Below, piece by piece: positions 8,490 through 16,479 of a DNA stretch of 56,623 nt; positions within the stretch are counted from its first letter, which is position 1; each line of letters opens with the position of its first letter. Source of the DNA: an uncultured Lachnospiraceae bacterium (GTDB lineage Bacteria; Bacillota; Clostridia; Lachnospirales; Lachnospiraceae); the NCBI GenBank assembly GCA_910577275.1, contig CAJTMW010000009.1, positions 114,680-171,302 on the forward strand, written 5' to 3'. Position numbers and translations under genes: made by a program. The notes beneath the pieces are model-generated. The model was not told the origin of the DNA, ran no database searches, and worked only from the letters and a program-made list of their open reading frames with translations.

Positions 8490-8577
8490 CCAGAAAATCC
8501 ATATTGAATTTGCGCAGAGATTGTGATAAGGTTATGAACCATAAACAAAAGTTCAGACATGCTATGGAGGAAAAAGT

Positions 8578-9642
8578 ATGCAGGAGATGATGAAAGCAGT
8601 AGTGTCATACGCACCGTATGACAACAGGTACGAAGAAGTAGCGGTCCCGGAAATCGGCGAAGAGGAGATTTTAATCCGTGTGGAAGGATGCGGAATCTGC
8701 GCCGGCGACGTAAAGGCTTATCACGGGGGAATCCGAATCTGGGGAACCTCGGAAAAAGACCGTTACATCGAGGCGCCGGTGATTGGCGGCCACGAATTCA
8801 CGGGAAGAATTGTAAAGACGGGCGGCAAGGTGACGGGATTTTCCGAAGGGGAGCGCGTCGTTGCAGAGCAGATTGTTCCTTGCAACAAGTGTGATTTCTG
8901 CCGTCAGGGGATTTACTGGATGTGTACAGGTTCGGCGGTATATGGCTTTAAGCAGCATGCTCAGGGCGGTTTCGCAGAGTATGTGAAGATACACAAAAAC
9001 AGTCTGGTACATAAAATCCCGGATTCCTTTACCCTGGAGGAAGCTGTTCTGGTAGAGCCCCTTGCCTGCGGTATGCATGCGGTGGAGCTGGCCGGGATAA
9101 AGCATGACGACGTGGTGGTGATTGCCGGACTTGGCGCAATCGGGACGGCTATGGTGAGAATGGCGCAGCTTACGCTGCCGAAGCTGATTATCGGAATTGA
9201 TTTGCGGGAGCACCGGCTTGCCATGGGCGAATCCTACGGCGCCGATGTGGTGTTAAATCCCGCGAAGCAGGATGTGATGCAGGAGATTATGAAGCTGACG
9301 GACGGAAAAGGATGCGATGTGTATATCGAGGCTTCCGGCAGCCCTCAGAGCGTGAAGCAGGGGCTTGGCGTTTTGAAAAATCACGGAAGATATGTACAGA
9401 TGGGCGTGTTTGCCGAGGAGGTAAAGGCCGACTGGAATGTAATAGGGGATGGAAAGGAGCTGACGATTATCGGTTCCCACCTCTCCGCAAAGACTTATCC
9501 GGCGGTTATCCGCGGGATTGAGACCGGTCTGATTAAAACAGAGGGGCTGATTTCCCATACATACCCTCTGGCGGACTGGAAAGAAGCTTTTGAGGCGGCG
9601 GAAAAAGAACCGACGGCAATGAAGGTTATGCTGGTGCCGTAG
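8578..9642 (+). CDS. Zinc-dependent medium-chain alcohol/polyol dehydrogenase
   Basis: 354 residues, typical for zinc MDR enzymes. Catalytic zinc ligands lie in GCGICAGDV (Cys near 40) and GGHEFTGRI (His-Glu near 68-69). The four-cysteine structural zinc loop CNKCDFCRQGIYWMC is complete at about 99-113. A Rossmann NAD(P) motif, AGLGAIGTAM, is near 185. Overall it resembles erythritol/L-threitol or sorbitol-type dehydrogenases, so a polyol or sugar alcohol substrate is likely, but I cannot name it. ATG 8578 follows TGGAGGAAAAAG. It stands just before the 10-37 kb sugar locus and may belong functionally to it, although a terminator-like hairpin at 9764-9806 separates them. Confidence 0.83.
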   Translation: MQEMMKAVVSYAPYDNRYEEVAVPEIGEEEILIRVEGCGICAGDVKAYHGGIRIWGTSEKDRYIEAPVIGGHEFTGRIVKTGGKVTGFSEGERVVAEQIVPCNKCDFCRQGIYWMCTGSAVYGFKQHAQGGFAEYVKIHKNSLVHKIPDSFTLEEAVLVEPLACGMHAVELAGIKHDDVVVIAGLGAIGTAMVRMAQLTLPKLIIGIDLREHRLAMGESYGADVVLNPAKQDVMQEIMKLTDGKGCDVYIEASGSPQSVKQGLGVLKNHGRYVQMGVFAEEVKADWNVIGDGKELTIIGSHLSAKTYPAVIRGIETGLIKTEGLISHTYPLADWKEAFEAAEKEPTAMKVMLVP

Positions 9643-9763
9643 GAGGCTGATAAACAGTGTGCCGGGGTGCAGGCTGGGAGAATTGTCTGTAGGAAAAGTA
9701 AAAGAGAAGGGCGTTGCGGTTTGAAAGGGCTGCAACAAAAATAGAATAAATGATAAGACATCG

Positions 9764-9806
9764 GCGCGTTCCCTTTAAGTCAGAGAAAAGGGGATGCGCT
9801 GATTTG
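9764..9806 (+). terminator. Probable terminator after the alcohol dehydrogenase
   Basis: GCGCGTTCCCTTT (9764-9776) pairs with AAAGGGGATGCGC (9787-9799), a 13-bp stem with G-U pairs and a 10-base loop. It is followed by TGATTTGTT. Confidence 0.55.
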
Positions 9807-9923
9807 TTCTCAAATAGTAGTGACAATATCATTTTATACTAAGATGCAATATAAAAAATAATATTATTATAAACACTTGACAATCGAATGTTATTGTCTT
9901 TTTTTATTTTTTGTCAAAATGTA

Positions 9924-9952
9924 TTGCTTTTTTTAAAAATCTCTGCTATATT
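9924..9952 (+). promoter_or_regulatory. Promoter of the sugar ABC transporter operon
   Basis: TTGCTT (9924-9929), 17-base spacer, TATATT (9947-9952). The predicted start is near 9959, about 200 bases before the binding-protein gene. A second TTGACA at 9877-9882 has no good partner -10. Confidence 0.5.
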
Positions 9953-9982
9953 ATAACCACTACATTAATATGTTAATATATA

Positions 9983-9998
9983 ATAATGTTACTACATA
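9983..9998 (+). promoter_or_regulatory. Candidate GntR operator, site 1
   Basis: ATAATGTTACTACATA contains the palindrome TGT-TACT-ACA (9987-9996). The same 16 bases occur inverted at 29002-29017 before the SMP-30 gene, and related palindromes precede gntR (15556) and the dehydrogenase at 31755. It lies 30-40 bases downstream of the predicted start of transcription, a repressor-type position. Confidence 0.6.
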
Positions 9999-10159
9999 AT
10001 GATGAAACGGGAGGAGGTGCCGGATTTAGAATAATATATGGCATATTAATCAGTACTATAAAAAGGTATATTCGGTAACAATATAGAATATTTTAATATT
10101 TTATATTTATTCAGGGTAGGACTTATTACGAAAAAAGACAAAACTAGGAGGTTTCAGGT

Positions 10160-11617
10160 ATGAAAAGTAAATGGGTAAACAGGTTAATAGCGTTATCTAT
10201 GACAGTAGTAATGGCCGGAAGCATGATTGGATGTGGCGCCGGGAACGATACTTCATCGGGAACGAATGAGGCAGCGGGTAGCGAAGCCGGAGGAACAGTT
10301 GACGATGCAGCCGATACATCCGATGCAGGAGCTGGTGAAACAGAAGATTCCTCAGCTGGTAAGGATGCAGTTACGGTGGTATATAACACGAATAATGGCG
10401 ATATGGCCAAATGGGATTTGGAAGGTTTGTACGACGGGGAAATCAACTGGGTAGGATATTCAGAAAATGAGCTGGATAATAAAATTCTGCTGGAAATGAC
10501 TACCGGTGCAAAAACTTTTGATATTGCCATTACACAGGCGGCGGGTGCAAAGCAGTTTGGTTCTCTGGGGCTTTTGGAACCACTTGAACCGTTGGAGGAT
10601 ATGGACGATATTTTCAAAGGTAATGTGGAACAGCACAGCCTTGGCGACGACCTCTATGGTTATCCTCTTACAGGCGACGCCATGATTATGTATGTGAATA
10701 CAAAAATCTGGGAAGAAGCAGGATACACGGAAGATGATATCCCCAAAACACTGGAAGAGTATGGGGAGAAAGCAATTCATCTGACAATGGATTCGGCAGG
10801 AAAACGCGGGGATGAAGAAGGGTTTAACAAGAACGACGTAGTACAGTGGGGTACTATGTACATGGGCGGCTCTGTTGTGGGAAATCCCTGGGAGCTGGCA
10901 ACTCTCTCCTATGGCAACGGCGCAAAATATATTAAGAAGGATTACAGTAATAATACCTGCGAAGTAGTTTGTAATTCACCGGAAATGGTTGGAACACTTC
11001 AGTTTATCAAAGATTTGGCTGATGCGGGCGCTATGCCGGAAGGATATGTAGGGTACGATTATAATGAGGTTGATGCTCAATGGATTAGCGGAAAAATCGG
11101 TTTATTTATTAACTGGCCTTACCTTCTGGACCGTTGTTCAGGAACAGAAATGGAAGGAAATGTAAAGGTTTACGGCCTGCCTGCAGGTTCAACCGGTAAG
11201 AGTGAATCCTGTCTGGGTGGATGGTCTGTGAATGTGTTTAAGGATGCCCCTCACAAGGAAGATGCTCTTAAGCTGGCAAAAGCTCTTGCCTCTGCCGAGG
11301 CTGACTATAACTATTGCAAACTGCAGGGGTCTTCTACAGCAAGAACATCGGTTTTGGAAAGACAGAATGAAGAATACAAGGCGGCAGGAGAGGATATTCT
11401 TATTGAGGTAAACGAAGCATATCTTGCGTCTGCATCCGCCGGTGCGGAAATGGATTTGGCACAGACAAACGCTGCCGCAACCGACTGCCAGCAGACAGCG
11501 GCTCAGTATATTAATATGGCATTAACCGGACAGCTTTCCTGCCAGGAAGCAATGGACCAGCTTAAAGTTGAACTGGAAGATATTCTGGCAGCAAATGATT
11601 ATATGCAGGGCAATTAA
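10160..11617 (+). CDS. Sugar ABC transporter substrate-binding lipoprotein
   Basis: 485 residues. The N-terminus has a basic start, a hydrophobic core and the lipobox MIGC with the lipidated Cys at 25, followed by a Ser/Thr/Gly/Ala-rich linker to about residue 70. The body has the two-lobe CUT1-type binding protein pattern (extracellular solute-binding family 1), including YPLTGDAMIMYVNTKIWEE, a common feature of oligosaccharide binders. It delivers a sugar, probably a pectin-derived oligosaccharide judging by the neighbours, to the two permeases downstream. AGGAGG sits 9 bases before ATG 10160. A hairpin follows the gene and may keep its transcript level above that of the permeases. Confidence 0.9.
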   Translation: MKSKWVNRLIALSMTVVMAGSMIGCGAGNDTSSGTNEAAGSEAGGTVDDAADTSDAGAGETEDSSAGKDAVTVVYNTNNGDMAKWDLEGLYDGEINWVGYSENELDNKILLEMTTGAKTFDIAITQAAGAKQFGSLGLLEPLEPLEDMDDIFKGNVEQHSLGDDLYGYPLTGDAMIMYVNTKIWEEAGYTEDDIPKTLEEYGEKAIHLTMDSAGKRGDEEGFNKNDVVQWGTMYMGGSVVGNPWELATLSYGNGAKYIKKDYSNNTCEVVCNSPEMVGTLQFIKDLADAGAMPEGYVGYDYNEVDAQWISGKIGLFINWPYLLDRCSGTEMEGNVKVYGLPAGSTGKSESCLGGWSVNVFKDAPHKEDALKLAKALASAEADYNYCKLQGSSTARTSVLERQNEEYKAAGEDILIEVNEAYLASASAGAEMDLAQTNAAATDCQQTAAQYINMALTGQLSCQEAMDQLKVELEDILAANDYMQGN

Positions 11618-11627
11618 CATAGTAGAC

Positions 11628-11651
11628 GGGGCAGAACTTCACTTCTGCCCC
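11628..11651 (+). terminator. Intercistronic hairpin between binding protein and permease genes
   Basis: GGGGCAGAA (11628-11636) and TTCTGCCCC (11643-11651) form a perfect 9-bp stem with a 6-base loop. No T-run follows, so it is more likely an attenuator or a 3' stabiliser for the binding-protein message than a full terminator. Confidence 0.6.
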
Positions 11652-11680
11652 TTGCTGATAAAACAGGAAAATGGTGAGGA

Positions 11681-12601
11681 ATGTTGAATAAAAAATATAA
11701 AAAAAGTACTAGACAGATAAAAGATGAGAGATTCGGATTTTTTATGTCTCTCCCTTCGATGATATTGCTGGGACTCTTGTTTATATTTCCCATTATATAT
11801 TCATTTGGCGCCAGTTTCACTAATTACAGGCTGGTGCAGGGAGACCTGAAATTTATTGGATTTGAAAATTATATAAAGGCGTTTACTGATGCAACTTTCT
11901 GGAGTTCTGTAAAAATTACTCTGCTGATTACGGTAGGTGCGTTATTGGTAGAATTCTTTTTTGCGATGCTGCTGTCAGGACTTATTACGAATATCAGGAA
12001 GGGGCAGGGGATATTAAAGACCATCTATTTGATTCCAATGATGGTGGCCCCCACGGTTGCGGGACTTTTATTCCGCTTTATGCTAAATGATGATTTCGGA
12101 CTGCTAAATGTAATTTTAAAATCGTTTGGAGTTATATCGTCGAATATTCACTGGCTGACAGACAGCAAGATTGCAATCATAAGTATCATTTATGTTGACT
12201 CATGGGCGACGATTCCTTTTGTTTTTCTTTTACTTTATACAGGGCTTTCTTCTGTGTCTGAGGATGTTGTTGAATCGGGGAAAATAGACGGAGCTAACAG
12301 ACTGCAGATTTTCTTCAGAATACAGATGCCCATTATTAAGCCTACTGTTATTATTGCCCTTGTAATCAGGTTTATGGATGTGTTCAGAATTTTTGACTCT
12401 ATCTATGTACTGACAAAGGGAGGACCCGGCAAGGCGACAGAATCATTATCTCTTTTAATTTACAGAACCAACTGGAACAAATACAACGTGGGATATGCAT
12501 CAGCCATGTCTTACATTATGTTGATATTTATGATTATGGTGGCATTATTTATTCAGTATGTGGGAAGAGATAAAGACAATTACAGGCGGCGGAAGGGGTA
12601 A
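11681..12601 (+). CDS. Sugar ABC transporter permease (MsmF/UgpA type)
   Basis: 306 residues with six predicted membrane segments, starting with FFMSLPSMILLGLLFIFPII. The EAA-loop that docks the ATPase is ESGKIDGANRLQIFFRI around residue 205. It forms the heterodimeric channel with the next gene. The start is ambiguous: GAGGA ends right at ATG 11681, so initiation could also use the following TTG (11684). No ATPase gene occurs in the operon, so a shared MsmK/UgpC-type ATPase encoded elsewhere probably powers the importer. Confidence 0.9.
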   Translation: MLNKKYKKSTRQIKDERFGFFMSLPSMILLGLLFIFPIIYSFGASFTNYRLVQGDLKFIGFENYIKAFTDATFWSSVKITLLITVGALLVEFFFAMLLSGLITNIRKGQGILKTIYLIPMMVAPTVAGLLFRFMLNDDFGLLNVILKSFGVISSNIHWLTDSKIAIISIIYVDSWATIPFVFLLLYTGLSSVSEDVVESGKIDGANRLQIFFRIQMPIIKPTVIIALVIRFMDVFRIFDSIYVLTKGGPGKATESLSLLIYRTNWNKYNVGYASAMSYIMLIFMIMVALFIQYVGRDKDNYRRRKG

Positions 12602-12605
12602 AGCT

Positions 12606-13427
12606 ATGAGTATACGAAAATTACGTACTTTTATCATATATTTCATTTTATGTGTGGCTGTCATATTTGTTTTGCTTCCTATTATATGGCTGGTAATCAC
12701 GTCATTTAAGCCCAGAGGGGAAATTTATATGGCGTCCCTTCCCAGCAAGTGGGTGCTAAACTCATATGTAGAGCTGCTTGAAAATTTTTCTTTTGATTTA
12801 TATTTTGGAAATTCCCTGATTGTAGCAGGAGTTACAACGATTCTGGTATGTCTGATTAGTATACCGGCGGCATACGGATTTACTATGTATGGTTTTCCGG
12901 GAAGCCGTAATATTTTTCGGGGCTGCGTATTTTTGAGAATGTTTCCCTTTATCACATTGTTGATTCCGCTGTATATCTATATTTCAAGGATGGGAATCAT
13001 GAATACAAAGCTGGCGCTTATCATAGCGGATACAACCTTCAACCTTCCCATGAGTCTTTGGATTATGGAAGCCTGTTTTGAAGGAATGCCAAGGGAACTG
13101 GTAGACGCGGCGGAGATTGACGGGGCTTCCAGGATGAAAACCTTTTTGCAGGTGATTATTCCTATAGCAAAGCCCTCCATTGCCACAGTGGTAATTTTAA
13201 CATTTCTTAATGCCTGGAACGAATTTATGTTTGCGTTTATAAGTACTTCCAGTGAAAAGGCAAAGACGATTACGGTAGGTATGACCATGCTCACTCAGGA
13301 AAAGGGAATTCGATGGGATTTGATGGCGGCGGCGGGTTCGCTGTACATTATACCTATGTTGATTATTGTAGTGATTTTTCAGAAATCTATTGTGCGCGGT
13401 ATGACGCTGGGCTCGGTAAAAGGTTGA
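12606..13427 (+). CDS. Sugar ABC transporter permease (MsmG/UgpE type)
   Basis: 273 residues with six membrane segments. ATG 12606 is chosen because GGAAGGGG (12590-12597) precedes it at normal distance and the stop of the upstream permease is only 4 bases away; an earlier in-frame ATG at 12558 lies inside the previous gene. The EAA loop is DAAEIDGASRMKTF. SFKPRGEIYM after the first membrane segment is typical of this CUT1 subunit. It is the partner of the preceding permease. Confidence 0.9.
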   Translation: MSIRKLRTFIIYFILCVAVIFVLLPIIWLVITSFKPRGEIYMASLPSKWVLNSYVELLENFSFDLYFGNSLIVAGVTTILVCLISIPAAYGFTMYGFPGSRNIFRGCVFLRMFPFITLLIPLYIYISRMGIMNTKLALIIADTTFNLPMSLWIMEACFEGMPRELVDAAEIDGASRMKTFLQVIIPIAKPSIATVVILTFLNAWNEFMFAFISTSSEKAKTITVGMTMLTQEKGIRWDLMAAAGSLYIIPMLIIVVIFQKSIVRGMTLGSVKG

Positions 13428-13446
13428 TAAAAAGAGGAGAATGTTA

Positions 13447-14424
13447 ATGAGAGTTGGTTTTTTAGGTGCGGGCCTTCATGCGGCGAACATGGCCTTCACA
13501 ATGTATAACATGAAAGATACCGTAGAACTGTATGCGGTTGCTGCAAGGGATTTAGAGCGCGCCAGACAATTTGCTGATAAATATGGCTTCGAAAAAGCAT
13601 ATGGAAATTATGAGGATATGCTCAGGGACGATAAGGTTGAACTGGTGTTTATTTCCACCACCATTGCCATGCATTATGACCATATCAAATTGTGTCTGTC
13701 CCATGGAAAGCATGTACTGTGTGAAAAAGGATTTGTATTAAACAGCGGGCAGGCAGAGGAAGTGTTTGCAATTGCGGAGAAAAAGGGCCTTCTTTTAACG
13801 GAGGCTATCTGGACGAGATATATGCCGAGCCGCCGGATGATTGATGAGATTCTGGAATCCGGTATTATCGGTAATGCGACTTCCCTGAATGCAAATCTGG
13901 GATATTCTCTTGCACATATCGAAAGACTGCAGGATATTGCTCTTGGCGGAGGAACAGTCCTTGATTTGACTATCTATACCCTTAACTTTGCATGTATGGC
14001 ATTTAAGGAGAAGGTGACGGACATCCGGGCGGTGTGTACAAAGACAGACCGGGGTGTGGACGGACAAAACAGCGTGGTATTATTGTTTGAAAACGGGAAA
14101 ATAGCACATTTATTCAGTTCATTTCTGGTGCAGACTGACAGAAGGGGCGTCATTTACGGGGACAAAGGGTATATCGAAGTCCAGAATATTAACAACTGTG
14201 AGAAGATTACCGTCTATAATCTGGAAAGAGAAGTAGTTTTGGAGAAGATAGTTCCAAAGCAGATAACAGGGCTTGAATACGAAGTTCTTTCCTGTGAAAA
14301 GGCTTTGCGGGAAGGAAGAATCGAGTGCCCGGAAATGCCTCATAAGGAAACCTTGCGTATGATGGGAATTATGGATGAAATACGGCGTCAATTAGGGATT
14401 GTATTTCCACAGGAGGAAGCATAA
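13447..14424 (+). CDS. Gfo/Idh/MocA family oxidoreductase (dihydrodiol dehydrogenase-like)
   Basis: 325 residues. The NAD(P)-binding motif GFLGAGLHAANM is at the N-terminus. The catalytic EKP motif is altered to CEKGFVLN, keeping the lysine. GGGTVLDLTIYTLNFA has Tyr where many family members have His, as in the dihydrodiol dehydrogenase subgroup. ATG 13447 is chosen because GAGGAGA (13434-13440) is too close to the ATG at 13441. It lies between the importer and a GH105 hydrolase with very short gaps, so it is cotranscribed and probably oxidises or reduces the imported sugar or its hydrolysis product. Substrate unknown. Confidence 0.85.
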   Translation: MRVGFLGAGLHAANMAFTMYNMKDTVELYAVAARDLERARQFADKYGFEKAYGNYEDMLRDDKVELVFISTTIAMHYDHIKLCLSHGKHVLCEKGFVLNSGQAEEVFAIAEKKGLLLTEAIWTRYMPSRRMIDEILESGIIGNATSLNANLGYSLAHIERLQDIALGGGTVLDLTIYTLNFACMAFKEKVTDIRAVCTKTDRGVDGQNSVVLLFENGKIAHLFSSFLVQTDRRGVIYGDKGYIEVQNINNCEKITVYNLEREVVLEKIVPKQITGLEYEVLSCEKALREGRIECPEMPHKETLRMMGIMDEIRRQLGIVFPQEEA

Positions 14425-14426
14425 GG

Positions 14427-15512
14427 ATGGAAAATGCGGTAAAATTTGCAGAATATCTGATGAAAAAATATCCCCGGGCGGATTTATATCCGTACAGAAG
14501 TTGGACTTATCCTCAGGGCTTCTTATTATGGGGATACATCCGGCTTTATGAAAAGACAGGACGGGAAGATTTTTATAACTATATTCTGGCATATTGCCAG
14601 GAGCATGTAAATGAAGATGGCGAATTATTGGGATACACAGGCATCAGCCTTGATGATATCATGACGGCATCAGTCATTGTATGGGCATGGTCGGTTACAA
14701 AAGAAGAAAAATACAGGATTGCGGCGAAAAGGGTCAGGGATACCTACGAAACTTATCCGAGAAATCCAGATGGAGGATTCTGGCATGGAAAGGACAGACC
14801 CGGGGAAATGTGGGTTGACGGGCTGTTCATGGGGCTGATGTTTCTTGCAAGATACGGAAAATATATAGGGGACAGTGAATATTGTTTTTCGGAAACGGTA
14901 AAGCAGCTTAACATTATATTTGCCAGATGCAGAAAAGACAGCACAGGTCTTTTGTATCATGCCTACAGCGAAGGCGCTCAAGCGGAATGGGCAAACAGGA
15001 TTACCGGGTGCTCGCCCGAGATATGGAGCGAAGGACTTGGCTGGTACGCCATGGTTTTGCCGGAGGTGCTGGCGCTTTTGCCGGAAAACTTCCCCGGGCG
15101 GGATTCATTAGTGTTTCAGCTTCAGAGTCTGTGCGCGGACCTTCTAAAGGTGCAGGATGAAGGCTGCGGACTCTGGTATCAGGTTGTGGACAAGCCGGGA
15201 TTCCCCAGAAATTTTCATGACACGTCGGGAAGCGCGATGTTTTTATATGCCATGAAAAAATCGTTGGATATGAAACTGATTGAAGGGAATGAATATGAGG
15301 AAGCTGTAAAAAAAGCGTATACCGGAGTTTTATCAAAATGTGTCTGCGGACTGGACGGAGGGTATCATGTTCTTGATGCCTGCAACGGCTTATGTGTTCA
15401 GAAGAATTACGATATTTATGTGGATTATACAAGAACCGCAGACGCTCAGGAAGCAGTAGTTGCAGTTTTGTGGGCGCTGGCAGCCGTAGAAAACGGTACG
15501 GATAAACTGTAA
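14427..15512 (+). CDS. GH105 unsaturated uronyl hydrolase (YteR/YesR-like)
   Basis: 361 residues, the normal size for GH105. Such enzymes hydrate and release the 4,5-unsaturated uronic acid left at the non-reducing end by pectate, rhamnogalacturonan or related lyases, and are usually cytoplasmic. An (alpha/alpha)6-barrel pattern is visible. EMWVDGLFMG carries the catalytic Asp at about 131 (equivalent to Asp143 of YteR), and GISLDD near 72-77 carries the second conserved acid. There is no signal peptide, so the substrate must be imported by the upstream ABC system. It starts 2 bases after the preceding stop and ends the operon just before the gntR promoter. Rhamnogalacturonan, glucuronan or ulvan-type disaccharides cannot be told apart by eye. 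Confidence 0.87.
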   Translation: MENAVKFAEYLMKKYPRADLYPYRSWTYPQGFLLWGYIRLYEKTGREDFYNYILAYCQEHVNEDGELLGYTGISLDDIMTASVIVWAWSVTKEEKYRIAAKRVRDTYETYPRNPDGGFWHGKDRPGEMWVDGLFMGLMFLARYGKYIGDSEYCFSETVKQLNIIFARCRKDSTGLLYHAYSEGAQAEWANRITGCSPEIWSEGLGWYAMVLPEVLALLPENFPGRDSLVFQLQSLCADLLKVQDEGCGLWYQVVDKPGFPRNFHDTSGSAMFLYAMKKSLDMKLIEGNEYEEAVKKAYTGVLSKCVCGLDGGYHVLDACNGLCVQKNYDIYVDYTRTADAQEAVVAVLWALAAVENGTDKL

Positions 15513-15528
15513 AATAAGAAACGGGCTG

Positions 15529-15565
15529 TTGAAATATGAGTTTGCTATGATATAATGTAATTACA
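15529..15565 (+). promoter_or_regulatory. gntR promoter with overlapping candidate operator, site 2
   Basis: TTGAAA (15529-15534), 16 bases, TATAAT (15551-15556), with TG at 15548-15549 giving an extended -10. The palindrome TGTAATTACA (15556-15565) starts at the last base of the -10 box, an ideal place for autorepression. Its flanks (ATAATGTnnnTACA) match site 1. Confidence 0.65.
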
Positions 15566-15593
15566 AAAATATTTGGTTATAATAGGGGGAAGT

Positions 15594-16343
15594 ATGCTGT
15601 TCGATTGTAAAAAACTTGATAAATCAGTTCCGATTCCATTATATTTTCAGTTAAAAGAGCTGGTGCTGGACGAAATCAAAAAGGGAAATTATAAAGAAGG
15701 GGATATGATTCCGACAGAAAATGAAATCAGTGAAGAATTTCAGATAAGCCGTACCACTGTCCGTCAGGCAATTACGGAATTGGTTCAGGAAGGATGGCTT
15801 TACAGGGTAAAAAGTAAGGGAACTTTTGTTACCCGCCCCAAGATTCCACAGGATTTTCTGAGAAAACTGGAATCGTTCCGGGACCAGATTGAGCGTCTTG
15901 GAATGAAACCGTCTACGCAGCTTATAGAGCTCAGAAGAGAGAAGGCCGATGAAGAAGTTGCCAAAGCGTTGAATATTGCGGAGGGAGAAGATGTCATTTA
16001 TCTGTTTCGGAAACGGTTTGCCGATGAACAGCCGATTGTAACCATACATACCTATCTTCCATATGATAAATGCGCTTTTATTATGGGACATGACCTGGAG
16101 AAGGAATCGTTGTATGAAATTATGGCGCAGGGAGATAATACCAAAATACTGAAGGTAAAAAGAAGGATAGAAGCGGTGGAGGCAGACGAGGAGGATGCCA
16201 GGCTTCTTGATATGGAAAAAGGAAAGCCTGTTCAGTATTTCATTACCGTGGGATATACTTCTGAGGATGTGCCGCTTGAGTACTCCAAGGCACGGTACAG
16301 AGGGGACAGGAGTTCTTTTGAAATTGTAGTATTAACCGAATAA
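15594..16343 (+). CDS. GntR-family (HutC subfamily) transcriptional regulator
   Basis: 249 residues. ATG 15594 follows AGGGGG (15584-15589). Residues 10-75 are a winged helix-turn-helix: IPLYFQLKELVLDEI, PTENEISEEFQISRTTVRQ, then KSKGTFVTRP. Residues 90-245 form the UTRA ligand domain that binds small sugars or sugar phosphates. HutC-type repressors bind TGT-N-ACA palindromes, and this kind of site overlaps its own -10 box and precedes three other local operons. The gene is monocistronic and ends in a strong terminator. Inferred role: repressor of the importer/GH105 and SMP-30/kinase/aldolase operons, relieved by a uronide or sugar-acid intermediate. Confidence 0.9.
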   Translation: MLFDCKKLDKSVPIPLYFQLKELVLDEIKKGNYKEGDMIPTENEISEEFQISRTTVRQAITELVQEGWLYRVKSKGTFVTRPKIPQDFLRKLESFRDQIERLGMKPSTQLIELRREKADEEVAKALNIAEGEDVIYLFRKRFADEQPIVTIHTYLPYDKCAFIMGHDLEKESLYEIMAQGDNTKILKVKRRIEAVEADEEDARLLDMEKGKPVQYFITVGYTSEDVPLEYSKARYRGDRSSFEIVVLTE

Positions 16344-16353
16344 AAATGAATAC

Positions 16354-16392
16354 AAAAAACCGCTGTACAGATAATGGATACAGCGGTTTTTT
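16354..16392 (+). terminator. Strong intrinsic terminator after gntR
   Basis: AAAAAACCGCTGTA (16354-16367) and TACAGCGGTTTTTT (16379-16392) form a perfect 14-bp stem with a T-run in its 3' arm. The A-run makes it potentially bidirectional. Confidence 0.92.
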
Positions 16393-16404
16393 GATTCTAA
16401 TACC

Positions 16405-16449
16405 TTGACGAAAGTAAAATTATATAATATAGTAATAAATAACATAAAA
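16405..16449 (+). promoter_or_regulatory. Promoter and candidate DeoR operator of the FucI-like operon
   Basis: TTGACG (16405-16410), 17 bases, TATAGT (16428-16433). Directly after it, AAATAACATAAAA (16437-16449) is identical to the element that follows the -10 box of the GH4 operon at 20410-20422. The shared 17 bases TAATAAATAACATAAAA suggest binding by the DeoR repressor encoded between the two operons. Confidence 0.6.
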
Positions 16450-16479
16450 CGATAATAAACAAAAGGAGAATGAAATACT

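Larger units (their letters stand above)
9643..10159. other. 517-base intergenic region before the sugar ABC operon
   Basis: It holds the probable terminator of the dehydrogenase (9764-9806), a strongly AT-rich block with the ABC operon promoter (9924-9952), the proposed GntR operator (9983-9998), and a ten-codon open frame, ATG 10002 to TAA 10034. That frame contains an unused strong ribosome site, GGGAGGAGGTG, at 10009-10019. No convincing longer gene is present on either strand. Confidence 0.6.

Noticed and set aside
9749..9838. 29-codon frame after the first alcohol dehydrogenase
   Set aside because: No ribosome site, and it covers the terminator hairpin.
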